From: Clostridia bacterium
GTDB taxonomy: Bacteria > Bacillota_A > Clostridia > Oscillospirales > Acutalibacteraceae
Direction: 5' to 3'
DNA: 64,000 bases
NCBI GenBank assembly: GCA_017456015.1
Contig: JAFTLL010000004.1
Location: forward strand, 124,001-188,000
Positions within the stretch are counted from its first letter, which is position 1; the number at the start of each line of letters is the position of its first letter. The translations under genes and the position numbers were made by a program. The notes under the pieces were generated by a model. That model saw only the letters and a list, made by a program, of their open reading frames with translations, made no database searches and was not told the origin of the DNA. This document shows positions 52,788 through 62,326 of this stretch, in pieces.

Positions 52788-53552
52788 TTCAATCTCTAAA
52801 TAGGCTTTCCAGCAGGCCGGACCGAATGCGCCGTCAACGGCGAGACCGTTGTTTGCCTGCCAGTTTTTAATGGCATTTGCGGTATTGTTTCCGCAGTAAC
52901 CATCAATCCGTGTGCCAACAATGCGTTGTACAATACGGGTCAGATTTTTATAACGGTAGACCAAGCGCTTTTTCACAACGCCGGTTTTGGCAGCATTTTC
53001 GCTCTCTGCACCCCACCAGCCGTTAGCACCCTTTTTCATTTTGATGCCGTCTTTGATGGCGGCGGCCTGGAATTCCTTTATGGCCTCGGAATATTTGTTA
53101 CTGCTTGCTTTCACAAAGGCCTTTTCGCCCTTCAAATAGGGCTTCGGGTCTATGTACTCGCCATTTATGCAAATATCAAAATGCAGGTGTGCGCCGGTCA
53201 CATTGCCGGTTGCACCCATATAACCCAATACCTGCCCTTTTTTTACAGCCTGTCCGGCCTTTACGGTCAGACTGCCTTTTTTCATGTGCATATATCGGGT
53301 GACATATCCGTTGCCGTGGTCGATTTGTACATAGTAGCCCATACTGCTTTGGTATTTTGCCGCCTTTACCGTACCGTCGGCAAAGGCAATCACATAATCC
53401 AAAGTATGTCCGCCCCCGACAAGGTCAACACCCTTATGTAATTTGGTTTGTGTTTTGCCGTTCACCGTCAAGGTGCGCATACCGTAGTCACTGGTCATAA
53501 TATGCTGTCCTTTGCTTAAAACGGGGACTTTACAATTTAAAGCAGTCGACAT
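52785..53552 (-). CDS. Phage endolysin, M23 peptidase with peptidoglycan-binding domain
   Basis: A 255-residue lysin that should cut peptide cross-bridges of the host wall at the end of infection. The M23 zinc ligands are His-39 and Asp-43 (KLHKGVD) with HLH at 122-124 (GAHLHFD). The C-terminal third (about 205-255; IDGYCGNNTANAIKNWQ, VDGAFGPACWKA) is a peptidoglycan-binding domain. AAAGGAGGAAT precedes the ATG. It follows holin, as in a lysis cassette, and ends 5 nt past the purB terminator stem. Confidence 0.9.
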   Translation of the reverse strand: MSTALNCKVPVLSKGQHIMTSDYGMRTLTVNGKTQTKLHKGVDLVGGGHTLDYVIAFADGTVKAAKYQSSMGYYVQIDHGNGYVTRYMHMKKGSLTVKAGQAVKKGQVLGYMGATGNVTGAHLHFDICINGEYIDPKPYLKGEKAFVKASSNKYSEAIKEFQAAAIKDGIKMKKGANGWWGAESENAAKTGVVKKRLVYRYKNLTRIVQRIVGTRIDGYCGNNTANAIKNWQANNGLAVDGAFGPACWKAYLEIE

Positions 53553-53566
53553 AAATTATTCCTCCT

Positions 53567-53758
53567 TTAAAGCCTTGTTCTCTCATTGGGGTTGTTAACA
53601 ACACCAAAAGCAACCAATACCGGCAGCAGAACATTCAGCAACCCGTCTACGGTTTCGCCGATATCTAAACCGGCAAACGCTTTAACACAGAACACGACCA
53701 ATGCGCCAAGTGCCAGCCATAACGGCCAGGATTTTAATTTTTCTAATATGTTTTTCAT
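53567..53758 (-). CDS. Phage holin
   Basis: A 63-residue membrane protein with two hydrophobic segments (about 11-28 and 39-53) and the C-terminal VVNNPNERT motif of phage_holin_1 (phi-LC3-like) holins. Forms membrane lesions that time lysis and release endolysin. GGAAGTAA precedes the ATG; 14 nt ahead of the endolysin gene. Confidence 0.85.
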   Translation of the reverse strand: MKNILEKLKSWPLWLALGALVVFCVKAFAGLDIGETVDGLLNVLLPVLVAFGVVNNPNERTRL

Positions 53759-53773
53759 TCTTTTACTTCCTTT

Positions 53774-54001
53774 CTATTTTGTGCGATGAAAGGATTCAAG
53801 AACCTTTATCCTTGCATCCATTCCTCTGATATGGTCCTCCACAACCGGAATACGTTCACCAAAGTTGTTGTGCCTTTCTACCTTTTCTTCTAACTGCTGA
53901 ATCCGGTAGTTGGTCAGCTTGTTTGCCGTCAGAATACCCCCAAAGGTGCCGCACATTGTACCGACCAAGGCCACCAAAGCAGTTATGACGCCCTCGCTCA
54001 T
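53774..54001 (-). CDS. XhlA-like phage membrane protein (lysis accessory)
   Basis: A 75-residue protein with an N-terminal membrane segment (about 4-25, VITALVALVGTMCGTFGGIL) followed by a coiled-coil/helical part (RIQQLEEKVERHN, IRGMDARIKVLE). This arrangement is that of XhlA/haemolysin-type holin partners in Firmicute phages. It overlaps the upstream gene by 4 nt and precedes holin. Confidence 0.75.
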   Translation of the reverse strand: MSEGVITALVALVGTMCGTFGGILTANKLTNYRIQQLEEKVERHNNFGERIPVVEDHIRGMDARIKVLESFHRTK

Positions 54002-54252
54002 AGCTCCGTCACCTCCTCCGGTATTTCCTGCACGGTATACTGCACATGGATTCTCCCATCCTTTACGGCATAACCTTCGGTTACATACTGATTTTCTCCA
54101 ATCGTCGGCATTACCGCACGCTCTAATTCCATATATCCCAATTGTAAAAGAATCTCTTTGCCCGGCCGCACATACATGGTATCGGTGCTTTCATCCTTGA
54201 TATATCTCCCGGTAAAGAGCTCTATTCTGTGTTCGTTGATGAATTTATACAT
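53998..54252 (-). CDS. Small phage protein of unknown function
   Basis: An 84-residue protein (MYKFINEHRIELFTGRYI) not recognised; positioned between the tail-fibre-like gene and lysis genes, as are XkdX-like small tail-associated proteins in other phages. Beta-rich with an acidic end (IPEEVTEL). ATG at 54252 follows GGGAGGAAAACCC; it overlaps the tail gene by 8 nt. Confidence 0.68.
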   Translation of the reverse strand: MYKFINEHRIELFTGRYIKDESTDTMYVRPGKEILLQLGYMELERAVMPTIGENQYVTEGYAVKDGRIHVQYTVQEIPEEVTEL

Positions 54253-55642
54253 TTGGGTTTTCCTCCCTGTAATCAAAGGAATGATACCCAATAGAGAGCG
54301 TTCCCGGTACGGCTGTATCTACCGAAAAGATATTGGTGCGGTTCGGCTCGTAACCCAGTACAAGCAAAGCTTGCCCTGCCTCGGTGTCGGTCATATCGGT
54401 GATATTGGGCTCGGACAGCAGAAGCGCTGTATTGTCTGCAATCGACGACGTGGTATTGCCGTCTATTTCACTCTTTACCCGCTGTACCCGTTGCACCTTG
54501 CCCTTTTCCATTTTCAGACTGTCCCGTGCAATCCAACCCCCTGCCGATGACGGAATACCGCGCAAAGGCTCATCAAGGAATACATTTACAGTCCGATTGA
54601 AATAGGGCTCGTAAGGAGTTGCGGTCTTGCTCTTTTCCAATTGAAAAAATGTAAAACGCTTTAATTCCCTACTTAAAGAATTTCCAACAGTATCGTCTTT
54701 AAATTTGGATAATCTGTATTTTGTGTTTTCTTTTGCGGTAAAGGTATAGGTTCTTTGGGTTTCTTTTTCCTTATTTGTGGTTAAATACACAAGCGTATTC
54801 CACGTCGTGGCATCCTGCGTCTGGTACTGAAAATAAAAAAAGTTTGGCAGCTCATCATAATCAAAGGAAATCGTATAGGTTTCCCCTGCAACTAAGTCTA
54901 AAAATATATCACCCCAATACGTGCTGCGATTCGTCCAATTGGCTGTGTTGAAAAAATCGACTAAATTCTTGCCTCGCACCGACACTGGCAGACGGTATTT
55001 ACCGTAGTTTACATCGGCTTCATCGGTAATCAAATCTCCGACACTTTCTACCTCTGCCGGATAGTCTGGGCTGGGAATAACTGTGCCGTAAGGCACGTAT
55101 TCGGTTGCGCTTTCTCCTTCTTCCAATTTAAATTGTATAGTAAAATTTTCACTGTCATAAGCGTTTTTTATTAAACATCGTAGCCTTATATTTGTTGTTT
55201 CTGAAACTGTAAATGTATAAGGACTTTCGCCTAAATTATCATTTGAATTATCATTGCAATAAAGTAGAACATCCGCATGGTTAATTCCGCTAACTGTATA
55301 TGAAAAGGTGTATGTTCCTGTTGGTAATGAAAATGTTGCAAATGAAAAATCATCACCTATTTCACCAACTCTGTGCGTATATTTTACATTGATTGTCCCG
55401 TCCATATTCTCGGTAGCTGTGATTAAAATTGTCGACGGCAAATCGTAGCCGGACGGTATTAAATTCGGTCTGACTTTGCTTTCCTGTTTGCTGTTGCCGA
55501 AGATATCAATTTCTATTGGTGTAATGCTTGGGTCTTGTAATACACAAGGATTTCCCTCTGCTTTGTAAGGGTAACCGGCGGTGCAATTCGGGTTGGGCAG
55601 CATATCCCGTATGCGGTCACGCATATAGCGCTTTACCATCAT
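54245..55642 (-). CDS. Phage tail fibre/receptor-binding-like protein with two carbohydrate-binding-type modules
   Basis: A 465-residue protein. Two similar beta-sandwich modules occupy about 55-195 and 225-350; each ends with a variant of QLEEGESATEYVPY (FKLEEGESATEYVPY; FQLEKSKTATPYEPY), the end motif of carbohydrate-binding modules common in Clostridia phage tails. The N-terminus is short and may dock on the baseplate protein encoded just upstream (4-nt overlap). Bases 54640-55420 are more AT-rich than neighbouring phage genes, suggesting exchange of the host-range module. Confidence 0.72.
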   Translation of the reverse strand: MMVKRYMRDRIRDMLPNPNCTAGYPYKAEGNPCVLQDPSITPIEIDIFGNSKQESKVRPNLIPSGYDLPSTILITATENMDGTINVKYTHRVGEIGDDFSFATFSLPTGTYTFSYTVSGINHADVLLYCNDNSNDNLGESPYTFTVSETTNIRLRCLIKNAYDSENFTIQFKLEEGESATEYVPYGTVIPSPDYPAEVESVGDLITDEADVNYGKYRLPVSVRGKNLVDFFNTANWTNRSTYWGDIFLDLVAGETYTISFDYDELPNFFYFQYQTQDATTWNTLVYLTTNKEKETQRTYTFTAKENTKYRLSKFKDDTVGNSLSRELKRFTFFQLEKSKTATPYEPYFNRTVNVFLDEPLRGIPSSAGGWIARDSLKMEKGKVQRVQRVKSEIDGNTTSSIADNTALLLSEPNITDMTDTEAGQALLVLGYEPNRTNIFSVDTAVPGTLSIGYHSFDYREENPNV

Positions 55643-56697
55643 AAGGCAACACCCCGTACAACCCCTTGGTATTTTCTCCCGTTCCAGTAGAGGGCAACAT
55701 CATAGCCCTTGTTGCGTATCGGGAGGAACACCCCGTCTTCGCAATCATCATTGCTGAAATCAATATCGGCCGTGGAATAGGAAAAAGCGATGTCGCTGTC
55801 GGCCGGTGTTTGAAAGCACAGCATGGCAGAGAACCGGTCGGCCGCGGTCAACCCGGCGGGCAGAGTAAGGGTCAACGCCGTCAAAGGATTTGTGTATCTG
55901 TATTCGTGATTGTCCTCGGCTGTTGCGGCTGCCTCGGTTTCACCGGAGGTGATAATTACTGCCGAAAACTCGTCCTTTACCTCCGCCACCACTGCTCTTT
56001 CCTCGGCTGCTTGTGCTGCGCTTTCCGCCGCGCTCTGTGCCGCATCGACAATGAAATCTGCCTTTTGAATGCAAACCTCTTTTGACGAAAGGCATTGTGC
56101 AACCGAATCCTCCATGCTGGCCGCTGACGCTTGTGCATCCACCTTTGCGGTTTGTGCGCCGATAAGAGATGCGTTGGCCGACTCGGCCGACGCAATCGCC
56201 TGCTCGGCATAGATTTTTGTCTGTTCATACAAACCGTTCATGTCCGACCAACTCTCCTCGGCATAGGTCGGTGAGGGTTCCAGTTGGAGCAACGCATAAG
56301 CGCTTTTAATCTTTTCCCATGTTTTGCTTTGGCCTTTTAAGAGCGAAAGCACCATACAGAGCTTCAATATGCCGCCGGCACGGGTTACCGCCTGCTCCAA
56401 ATCGTAATAAATGGTGCTGTACTCTGCAAAGCTGCCGGTAAATTCCAACGGCAGACTGCGGTGTACCACGCCGCTGCCGTCACATACATCAATGCGGCAA
56501 AAAATTTGCCCGATGGAAAGCATCTCGGTAAACCGCTGCTCCAACTCGGCATCCAGTTGAAATATTAACCGCGTCGCGCGGTGCTCACCCTGCACACCGC
56601 CGTGTTGTACCGTCGCCGGAATAAGCCCCTCGGCCGTGACCGTATAGGCCACCTCCCGCATCGCTTCCGGCTGATTTGTCTTGTCTGTAAATATCAT
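55639..56697 (-). CDS. BppU-like baseplate/tail protein
   Basis: A 352-residue protein: an N-terminal beta domain (MIFTDKTNQPEAMREV to about 110) resembling the BppU baseplate-attachment domain, a long Ala-rich coiled coil (about 160-240), and a C-terminal beta domain. It probably links the receptor-binding protein to the tail. BppU-type domains are mostly described from siphophages, so their presence with podovirus genes is worth noting. GGAGGAAG precedes the ATG at 56697; an ATG 18 nt upstream is inside the SD stretch. Confidence 0.7.
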   Translation of the reverse strand: MIFTDKTNQPEAMREVAYTVTAEGLIPATVQHGGVQGEHRATRLIFQLDAELEQRFTEMLSIGQIFCRIDVCDGSGVVHRSLPLEFTGSFAEYSTIYYDLEQAVTRAGGILKLCMVLSLLKGQSKTWEKIKSAYALLQLEPSPTYAEESWSDMNGLYEQTKIYAEQAIASAESANASLIGAQTAKVDAQASAASMEDSVAQCLSSKEVCIQKADFIVDAAQSAAESAAQAAEERAVVAEVKDEFSAVIITSGETEAAATAEDNHEYRYTNPLTALTLTLPAGLTAADRFSAMLCFQTPADSDIAFSYSTADIDFSNDDCEDGVFLPIRNKGYDVALYWNGRKYQGVVRGVAL

Positions 56698-56734
56698 TCT
56701 TCTTCCTCCTTGCATTTTTGTAATCCTTAGGTGC

Positions 56735-59008
56735 TTATTTTGCTCCTCCGGTTAATTTGTAATTTATAGAAATTGCATCTATCGCCATGTTTCCTTCGCA
56801 TTCAAGGCAAATCCCAAAACGGTTTGTGAGCCCCACACAAGGACGAAGCGGTTTGTTTCTAACATATCCCGCCGAATACTCAGTGGTATCGTTATGTCGT
56901 AATCTGATTAACTCTTGCGGATATTCTCCGTTTTCAGTTATATATTTTAAAAACATTGGCTTTCCTGCGTTGTTACCAAAGGAAATATTCACAAGGTTGA
57001 TTGATTTATTTTTGTGGGGTTCAGAAAAATCGAAAATTTTGGTTTGTGCTAATGTTGAAATTTCCTGTTCTTTTCCCGTTTGTATTTCGGGAGGGTTGTA
57101 ACGGCTAAGAGGTATGGTTTCGGTATCGAGCAAATAAATCTTATCCTTTTTGTAGTCAGGAAGAATAGCATACACCTCCTCATAATAAAACCGTACATTG
57201 CCGCTTTCCTCGGTTTCGGTTTCCAACATTTTGATTAAAGCCAAGGCCATGCTGTTATCCACTGCATAAAGCGCATAGATTTGGCTGTACTGATTTCCCT
57301 TGCCGGCATTAAAATCCGGAAGTTCCCAATACCACCATGGAATATGGATATTGCTGTCCTCTGTTTTGGAGTAAGAAGCGGCATATTGATACCCGTAAGA
57401 GTTGTAATCCATCAAATACACATGGTTTTTTACAAACAGACAGTACATTCCTTGCCAATCACAGGAAAAAGCGTCGACCAAATCTTCCGGTTGTTCTTGC
57501 TTTAATCGGCGTTCCACCATTCCGGAAATCTCATGGATATTGCGTTCGCTGTATTGACTGTTGGTTATTAAGGTGTAAACCTTGCCGTTTCTGTTTGTCC
57601 ATACAAGCCGGTTTCTGCAAAGTTGTATGCTGTTTGGGCAATCACAGCCGATGCTGCTATGAATCTGCACCAACGGAAAATAGGCAGATGTAGATGTTAC
57701 CTCTGCGTTACCCTCCGGAATCTCATCTGACGCATCATACTGCGTTCCCTCTTTGTAATAGGTGTAATAGCTCTCGCGCTCCTTAAAAATTACCAGCATT
57801 TCGTTTTGTCTGGCAAAACCTGTCACCAACTGTGCAGAATCTCCTACACGAAAATAGTTGTTTTCCGGAAAATATAAGGGATTGTTTAAATCACTCCACA
57901 AAACCAAATTTTTTTCCTTTTCGTCGGTGTTACCGCAGAGAAACAACCTAGTACCTCCGTTAATGCCCTCTGATGCACCGCCGAACCATATGCTTTTTGT
58001 CATGTTAAAGAGTTTTGCACGCGTAATTTCGGGTTCTTCATCCCAAAACGGAAGTTCCAGTTCAAAATTGTTTTTTAGATTTGTATAGCTTTCCGGCACC
58101 GGAAGCTCCGCTTTATTTTTGTCATAAAAGGTAATGTTTTTATCCCAAACGGCCATAAGTAAACCGTCTTCTCCCGCCGATTCCTCCCAACTTGGTATCT
58201 CTGCGGTCAGTTTTACGGTATGGGTAATGACATTGCCGTCTTTATCTGTCAGCCTTGCTATTACCGCTTGGCCTGTCAATTTATCACGATTTTCTTGTAA
58301 CTTGCGTGCAAAAACATAACGCATAACGGTCGGCTCAGCACTGTCGGCATGGAACTGCATGCGGTAACGGTTTCTCAAAATGTTATATCCTTCATATCTG
58401 GTTACGGTCGGGTCAGCAAAAACATGGTTCATGTTTCCGTTGATGGCTACCAAAGGAATATGATAATCTTCATCGGGTATCTCTACCCATTCGGATGCGT
58501 TTTTCTCTAATTTCCATCCAAATTGTCTTTTTGGCAAGTTTCTTCCTGCTGTAATCCAGCAATATAATACCTGTTGATGCTCAAAAACGATATAATTTCT
58601 AATGCCGCTGTCTTCTGCATGGTCCGGAGCAGTAAGCATCGGCAATTCTCTGACATCGGTTTCGGAGACCAGCCGGAATAGTATCCGCTCATCAAATCCT
58701 TCCCCGACAAAAGCGGTGAACAACCGATAAACCTTTCGGTCGATTTCGCGCCGTATATCGGTCGGCATCGATTTGGCAAAAGCATCTGTAAATTCTCCGT
58801 CCCTTGTATCGGCAAACAAATGTGTGGCCGACAATCCCTTCATACCCGGGCGGGTTTTTAATACCGCATCTTTATACCAAATATTTTTCCCGTCGGTCAA
58901 TTGGTTGTCCTGTATCATAGAAACCGAATCGCGTAGGTTAAGACCGCCGGCCAGTTCCGGCATGGTTACGGTACGCACCGTTTGTCGGCTCATTTTCGGA
59001 AAACCCAT
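56735..59008 (-). CDS. Phage tail hub/nozzle (stabilisation) protein
   Basis: A 757-residue beta-rich protein. The opening VTMPELAGGLNLRDSVSMIQDNQLTDGKNIWY is typical of podovirus nozzle/packaged-DNA stabilisation proteins (T7 gp12, P22 gp10 type beta-propeller), which plug the head and open the tail. ATG at 59008 after AAGGAGGGG. It follows the adaptor gene with an 11-nt gap. Confidence 0.75.
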   Translation of the reverse strand: MGFPKMSRQTVRTVTMPELAGGLNLRDSVSMIQDNQLTDGKNIWYKDAVLKTRPGMKGLSATHLFADTRDGEFTDAFAKSMPTDIRREIDRKVYRLFTAFVGEGFDERILFRLVSETDVRELPMLTAPDHAEDSGIRNYIVFEHQQVLYCWITAGRNLPKRQFGWKLEKNASEWVEIPDEDYHIPLVAINGNMNHVFADPTVTRYEGYNILRNRYRMQFHADSAEPTVMRYVFARKLQENRDKLTGQAVIARLTDKDGNVITHTVKLTAEIPSWEESAGEDGLLMAVWDKNITFYDKNKAELPVPESYTNLKNNFELELPFWDEEPEITRAKLFNMTKSIWFGGASEGINGGTRLFLCGNTDEKEKNLVLWSDLNNPLYFPENNYFRVGDSAQLVTGFARQNEMLVIFKERESYYTYYKEGTQYDASDEIPEGNAEVTSTSAYFPLVQIHSSIGCDCPNSIQLCRNRLVWTNRNGKVYTLITNSQYSERNIHEISGMVERRLKQEQPEDLVDAFSCDWQGMYCLFVKNHVYLMDYNSYGYQYAASYSKTEDSNIHIPWWYWELPDFNAGKGNQYSQIYALYAVDNSMALALIKMLETETEESGNVRFYYEEVYAILPDYKKDKIYLLDTETIPLSRYNPPEIQTGKEQEISTLAQTKIFDFSEPHKNKSINLVNISFGNNAGKPMFLKYITENGEYPQELIRLRHNDTTEYSAGYVRNKPLRPCVGLTNRFGICLECEGNMAIDAISINYKLTGGAK

Positions 59009-59019
59009 ATTTCCCCTCC

Positions 59020-59382
59020 TTACCAAACGGTAGGGATAACATCTTCGGTTACCGAGGTTCCTGCTATCCCCAGCCGCTTGCTGTTGTAAATCGACATAAA
59101 ATATTGCTGCTGGTCACCGTCGCTCTCACCCTGGGCAATAAAGGCGGCCACACCATAGGGCATCACATCATTTAAAATGCGCTCGGGCAAACAGATTTCG
59201 TCTGTAAGCATGCGTATGCCCTGAAAACCGGTGTCCTGCAAGAGATAATACAAATCACTGTACACGGCGTTGACCGCCGCAGCAGCGCGGCTTTGAATTC
59301 TGCCGGTCATTTCGGCAAGACCCAAGCTGTCGGTATAGCCCAACAGCCGGAGCGCTTTGTCTAAAATCTGGGCGCCTGTCAT
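59020..59382 (-). CDS. Phage head-tail adaptor
   Basis: A 120-residue helical protein (MTGAQILDKALRLLGY, AAAAVNAVYSDLYYLL, YGVAAFIAQGESDGDQQQYF) that looks like the portal-bound adaptor ring of podoviruses (T7 gp11/P22 gp4 type) or gp6-like connectors. It overlaps the portal gene by 4 nt, consistent with a connector role. Confidence 0.72.
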   Translation of the reverse strand: MTGAQILDKALRLLGYTDSLGLAEMTGRIQSRAAAAVNAVYSDLYYLLQDTGFQGIRMLTDEICLPERILNDVMPYGVAAFIAQGESDGDQQQYFMSIYNSKRLGIAGTSVTEDVIPTVW

Positions 59383-61205
59383 AGGTCAACCACTCCTTCC
59401 ACCTCTTGTGTCGACGCGGTATTTCCGCCGGCTTGCTGTTTTATTTGTGCCAAAATCTGTTGCTGTTCCTCTGCCGGCATCTGCAAAAAGGCATTGTACT
59501 GCTGCGGCGCGGTCTGTTGCAGATTCTGCAAGATTTCCTCATCGGTTATGCTCTCGCCCGCTGTCTGCTGTTTTTGCAAATCCTTTTTGAGACCGGTCAC
59601 ATCGGGAATCAAGCCACCCGGCAGACGGTCAAGATACTGTTCAAAGGTAATCAGTTGATTGGCAAGTAGATTGTCCAGTGTCGCAATAACCACACTCTCA
59701 CTCCACAGCGTTGCCGCACCGACATCGATTTTGGCGGTAATCGGCAGGTGCTTATAACGGTCGGCCTGCAAAGGCAGGTACCAAGTGCCGCTTTTGTCCT
59801 CGATTTTAATCGAACGGTCGCCGTATAGATTGAGCCAGAAATCGGCCCAAATCCGCGCAATATCCTCAATAAAGTCATAGAAGCGGTTCATATAGTTCTG
59901 CATCGGCGCAGTGGCCGCCTCACGCAGCTGAATGATGGCCGAAGCATTGTCCGGTCGCAGATTGCCCAGCGCGGCATCGTTTGCACCGGAATCAGATAAG
60001 GTATTGCTTGCCAGGTCGTTAATCATATTCTGATACTGTGCTTGGAATGCCGGCGGTTGCACATGGGCAATCGCATTGCTCAAAGGATACTCCCCGGCAC
60101 AAGCCACCTTGACAATTTGTCCCGGATTGTTGGAAATCTCTCCCTGTACAATGTCCGCATTGACCATGGTAATGGGCATACCCGACATCATCATGGCCCA
60201 AACCTCTGCCGTCAAAGCACGGTTAATGGCAATCTGGTTGGGAATCAAATAGGTGATTTCACTTTCACCGTATGCCGAGCCTCGGCGGCGTTCCCAATTC
60301 ATTTTTGCAATCGGGTACCTCTTAATTCCCATATCCCAAGGTTTGCGGATATAGGCCTTTTCGGTCACCCGTACGGCTTTTACGGTCACCTGCCCGCTTT
60401 TGTCATAAACCTTGTACAACTTGGTTAAAACGGTAACTCGCTGGGAATCGACCGGCTCATTTTCATCTCCCGAATATGCCACCATGCCATCCGGAACAAT
60501 CTGGCTGACCTCACTTTCCGGAAGGTTGTTTTTACGCGCCTCTCTGCGCACATCATTGACATCTCGGCGCTGGACGATCGTAATGTAGGGCTGGCTCTGT
60601 ACATCGTCATTGTTCGGGTCGCCGAAGTTTACATTTTCAACATCCAGAATCTCCAAGGCAATATCACCCCGAATCGGCATGGTGCGCCCGATGTCTGCAT
60701 AAAGTCCCGTTTCAATCGAGTCATCCCAATAGGTAAAGGCGATTCCGGTGCCGGTGATATAGGCATTTCGCAAAGCCTGTTCCTTTTTCATGTCGAATTT
60801 TATCCGTTCTGCCGTCACCCTAAAATAATTAGAAAGTGCCGACATAACGGCCGATATCTCGGCCGGCGTTTCGGGGCCTGCCATCACGGGTGTGTCCTGC
60901 ATAGCCTGTAAAACCGCTTCCCGGTTTTGTTGTAAATCGGCCGTGTTGGGTATGCCCTCGGCCGAATAATTGACCGCAATCGGAGCCGAATTAATCATTG
61001 ACATTTTATATTCCCCGATACGCTTAATGACATTTCGGCGCACCAGCGGCCGCGTGCTGCCGCACTTTGCCCCGTGCCATTGGTCACCGATATAAAAGCG
61101 TTCGTTCATTTTTGCCTGTTCATAGATGCCACGCGTTCCGATGCTCTCTTTATAGCTTACCGCGCGCCGATATTCCTCAAATACCTGCGCCGGTTGTGTT
61201 TTCAT
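59379..61205 (-). CDS. Phage portal protein (podovirus type)
   Basis: A 608-residue portal subunit forming the dodecameric DNA channel. Seen: FYIGDQWHG near 41, the long wing/stem region with GESEITYLIPNQIAINRALTA, and a Gln-rich C-terminal helix (QQTAPQQYNAFLQMPAEEQQQ), as in P22-like barrel portals. The ATG at 61205 with GAGTGG upstream is preferred to a GTG at 61214. Unusually it lies downstream of the capsid gene and is separated from it by a terminator. Confidence 0.85.
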   Translation of the reverse strand: MKTQPAQVFEEYRRAVSYKESIGTRGIYEQAKMNERFYIGDQWHGAKCGSTRPLVRRNVIKRIGEYKMSMINSAPIAVNYSAEGIPNTADLQQNREAVLQAMQDTPVMAGPETPAEISAVMSALSNYFRVTAERIKFDMKKEQALRNAYITGTGIAFTYWDDSIETGLYADIGRTMPIRGDIALEILDVENVNFGDPNNDDVQSQPYITIVQRRDVNDVRREARKNNLPESEVSQIVPDGMVAYSGDENEPVDSQRVTVLTKLYKVYDKSGQVTVKAVRVTEKAYIRKPWDMGIKRYPIAKMNWERRRGSAYGESEITYLIPNQIAINRALTAEVWAMMMSGMPITMVNADIVQGEISNNPGQIVKVACAGEYPLSNAIAHVQPPAFQAQYQNMINDLASNTLSDSGANDAALGNLRPDNASAIIQLREAATAPMQNYMNRFYDFIEDIARIWADFWLNLYGDRSIKIEDKSGTWYLPLQADRYKHLPITAKIDVGAATLWSESVVIATLDNLLANQLITFEQYLDRLPGGLIPDVTGLKKDLQKQQTAGESITDEEILQNLQQTAPQQYNAFLQMPAEEQQQILAQIKQQAGGNTASTQEVEGVVDL

Positions 61206-61311
61206 TTTTTCCACTCTTTGCTATCCTCGCTTTCTTCGGTTGTCCTAAAAATTGCAACCATACATTTCTCTTTGTGTTCAAGGATTTCTCTTTTTCATGC
61301 GATTTTTGAAC

Positions 61312-61336
61312 AAAGGGGCCGCCTATCGGTGGCCCC
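61312..61336 (-). terminator. Terminator between capsid and portal genes
   Basis: Nine-bp stem GGGGCCGCC/GGTGGCCCC (one G-T), 4-nt loop, followed leftward by TTTG. A weak T-run suggests partial termination, letting capsid mRNA exceed portal mRNA. The 61206-61408 gap holds nothing else recognisable. Confidence 0.65.
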
Positions 61337-61408
61337 TCCCTTTTTTTGGTTCCCCTTTTAGAACCGGTGCCTTGCATTCTGCAAAGCTATGTTGCTATCC
61401 GTTCGGCT

Positions 61409-62314
61409 TTATGCCGTTTGCAGAGCATAAATGTTGCCCAGCTCGGATTTTTTAACAAAGGTATCGTAATACAAACGATAGTCGAATTTGTAGGCGTCGG
61501 CCTTGACATTCTGCTCGGGCGCGAAAATGCGCAGGGTTTCGGATTTTTTGACCAAGCTTGCACCTTTCTTGGGCAGTACCAATGCGCGAATGCTCTGTGC
61601 ATCCTCGGTCGGTGCAAAGCCGCCGGCGGTGGTGGTTGTGCCGGCATCAAAGGTATAGGCCGACTTCATGCGGCTGTCCTGTACCGGAATCAAAGCCACA
61701 CCGTCCAAGGACTTGATGCGCAGATGGATGTCACCCTGTTTGAAATCACTGACAACAATCTGTTTGGAGATTTTTTCGTCGTTTTCAATGGCGGCCTTCA
61801 TGGTGTTGTCGATAAAGGCAACCAGCTCGGTATCATAGCCGACCGATGCCTGTAAAGCGTTAATCATAGAAAGCAGCTGGGTGAGCGCCTTGGCTTCATT
61901 GTAGGTTTCTACATGACCGTTGTCGGCAGCTACGCCGGCCAGCTTGGAAATGGTGTAAGCGTCAACCTCCGGCACAACTTCGGTGCGGATGAATTCGCTC
62001 AAAACCTGTCCGGCCAGACTCATTACACCGGTTTCGTCCATGTCCTCACGGTCAATCATGAAGGAACGGCCGCGGTCCTTGGTCAGGGTGTAGGCGGTTT
62101 GGGATACCGTAACCGCACCCTGGCTGAAACCGGTGTCGCGGTTGTAATCGGCCAAACCGACAAAATCGATGTCGGGCATAATGACCGTTTTTGCGCCCAC
62201 AAATCTGGAACGCAGGTTGTTGTCGGCCAAAAAGCCGACAGCGGATTTTTCTGTAAAGATTTTGTCCAGCTCACCTGTATAGCGGCTGGCAGTAGCTAAT
62301 GAATTGATAGACAT
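61409..62314 (-). CDS. Phage major capsid protein
   Basis: A 301-residue protein. Features of HK97-fold capsid proteins of this group: N-terminal arm SLATASRYTGELDKIFTEKS, RGRSFMIDREDMDET, VVPEVDAYTISKLAG and VAFIDNTMKAAI. It directly follows the scaffold-like gene (12-nt gap) and precedes a terminator, as expected for the most abundant late protein. AGGAGGAAAAATTT precedes the ATG. Confidence 0.85.
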   Translation of the reverse strand: MSINSLATASRYTGELDKIFTEKSAVGFLADNNLRSRFVGAKTVIMPDIDFVGLADYNRDTGFSQGAVTVSQTAYTLTKDRGRSFMIDREDMDETGVMSLAGQVLSEFIRTEVVPEVDAYTISKLAGVAADNGHVETYNEAKALTQLLSMINALQASVGYDTELVAFIDNTMKAAIENDEKISKQIVVSDFKQGDIHLRIKSLDGVALIPVQDSRMKSAYTFDAGTTTTAGGFAPTEDAQSIRALVLPKKGASLVKKSETLRIFAPEQNVKADAYKFDYRLYYDTFVKKSELGNIYALQTA

Positions 62315-62326
62315 AAATTTTTCCTC

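Noticed and set aside
52785..53758. Holin/endolysin as a host autolysin pair
   Set aside because: Gene order, overlaps and continuity with capsid and terminase genes show that they belong to the prophage.
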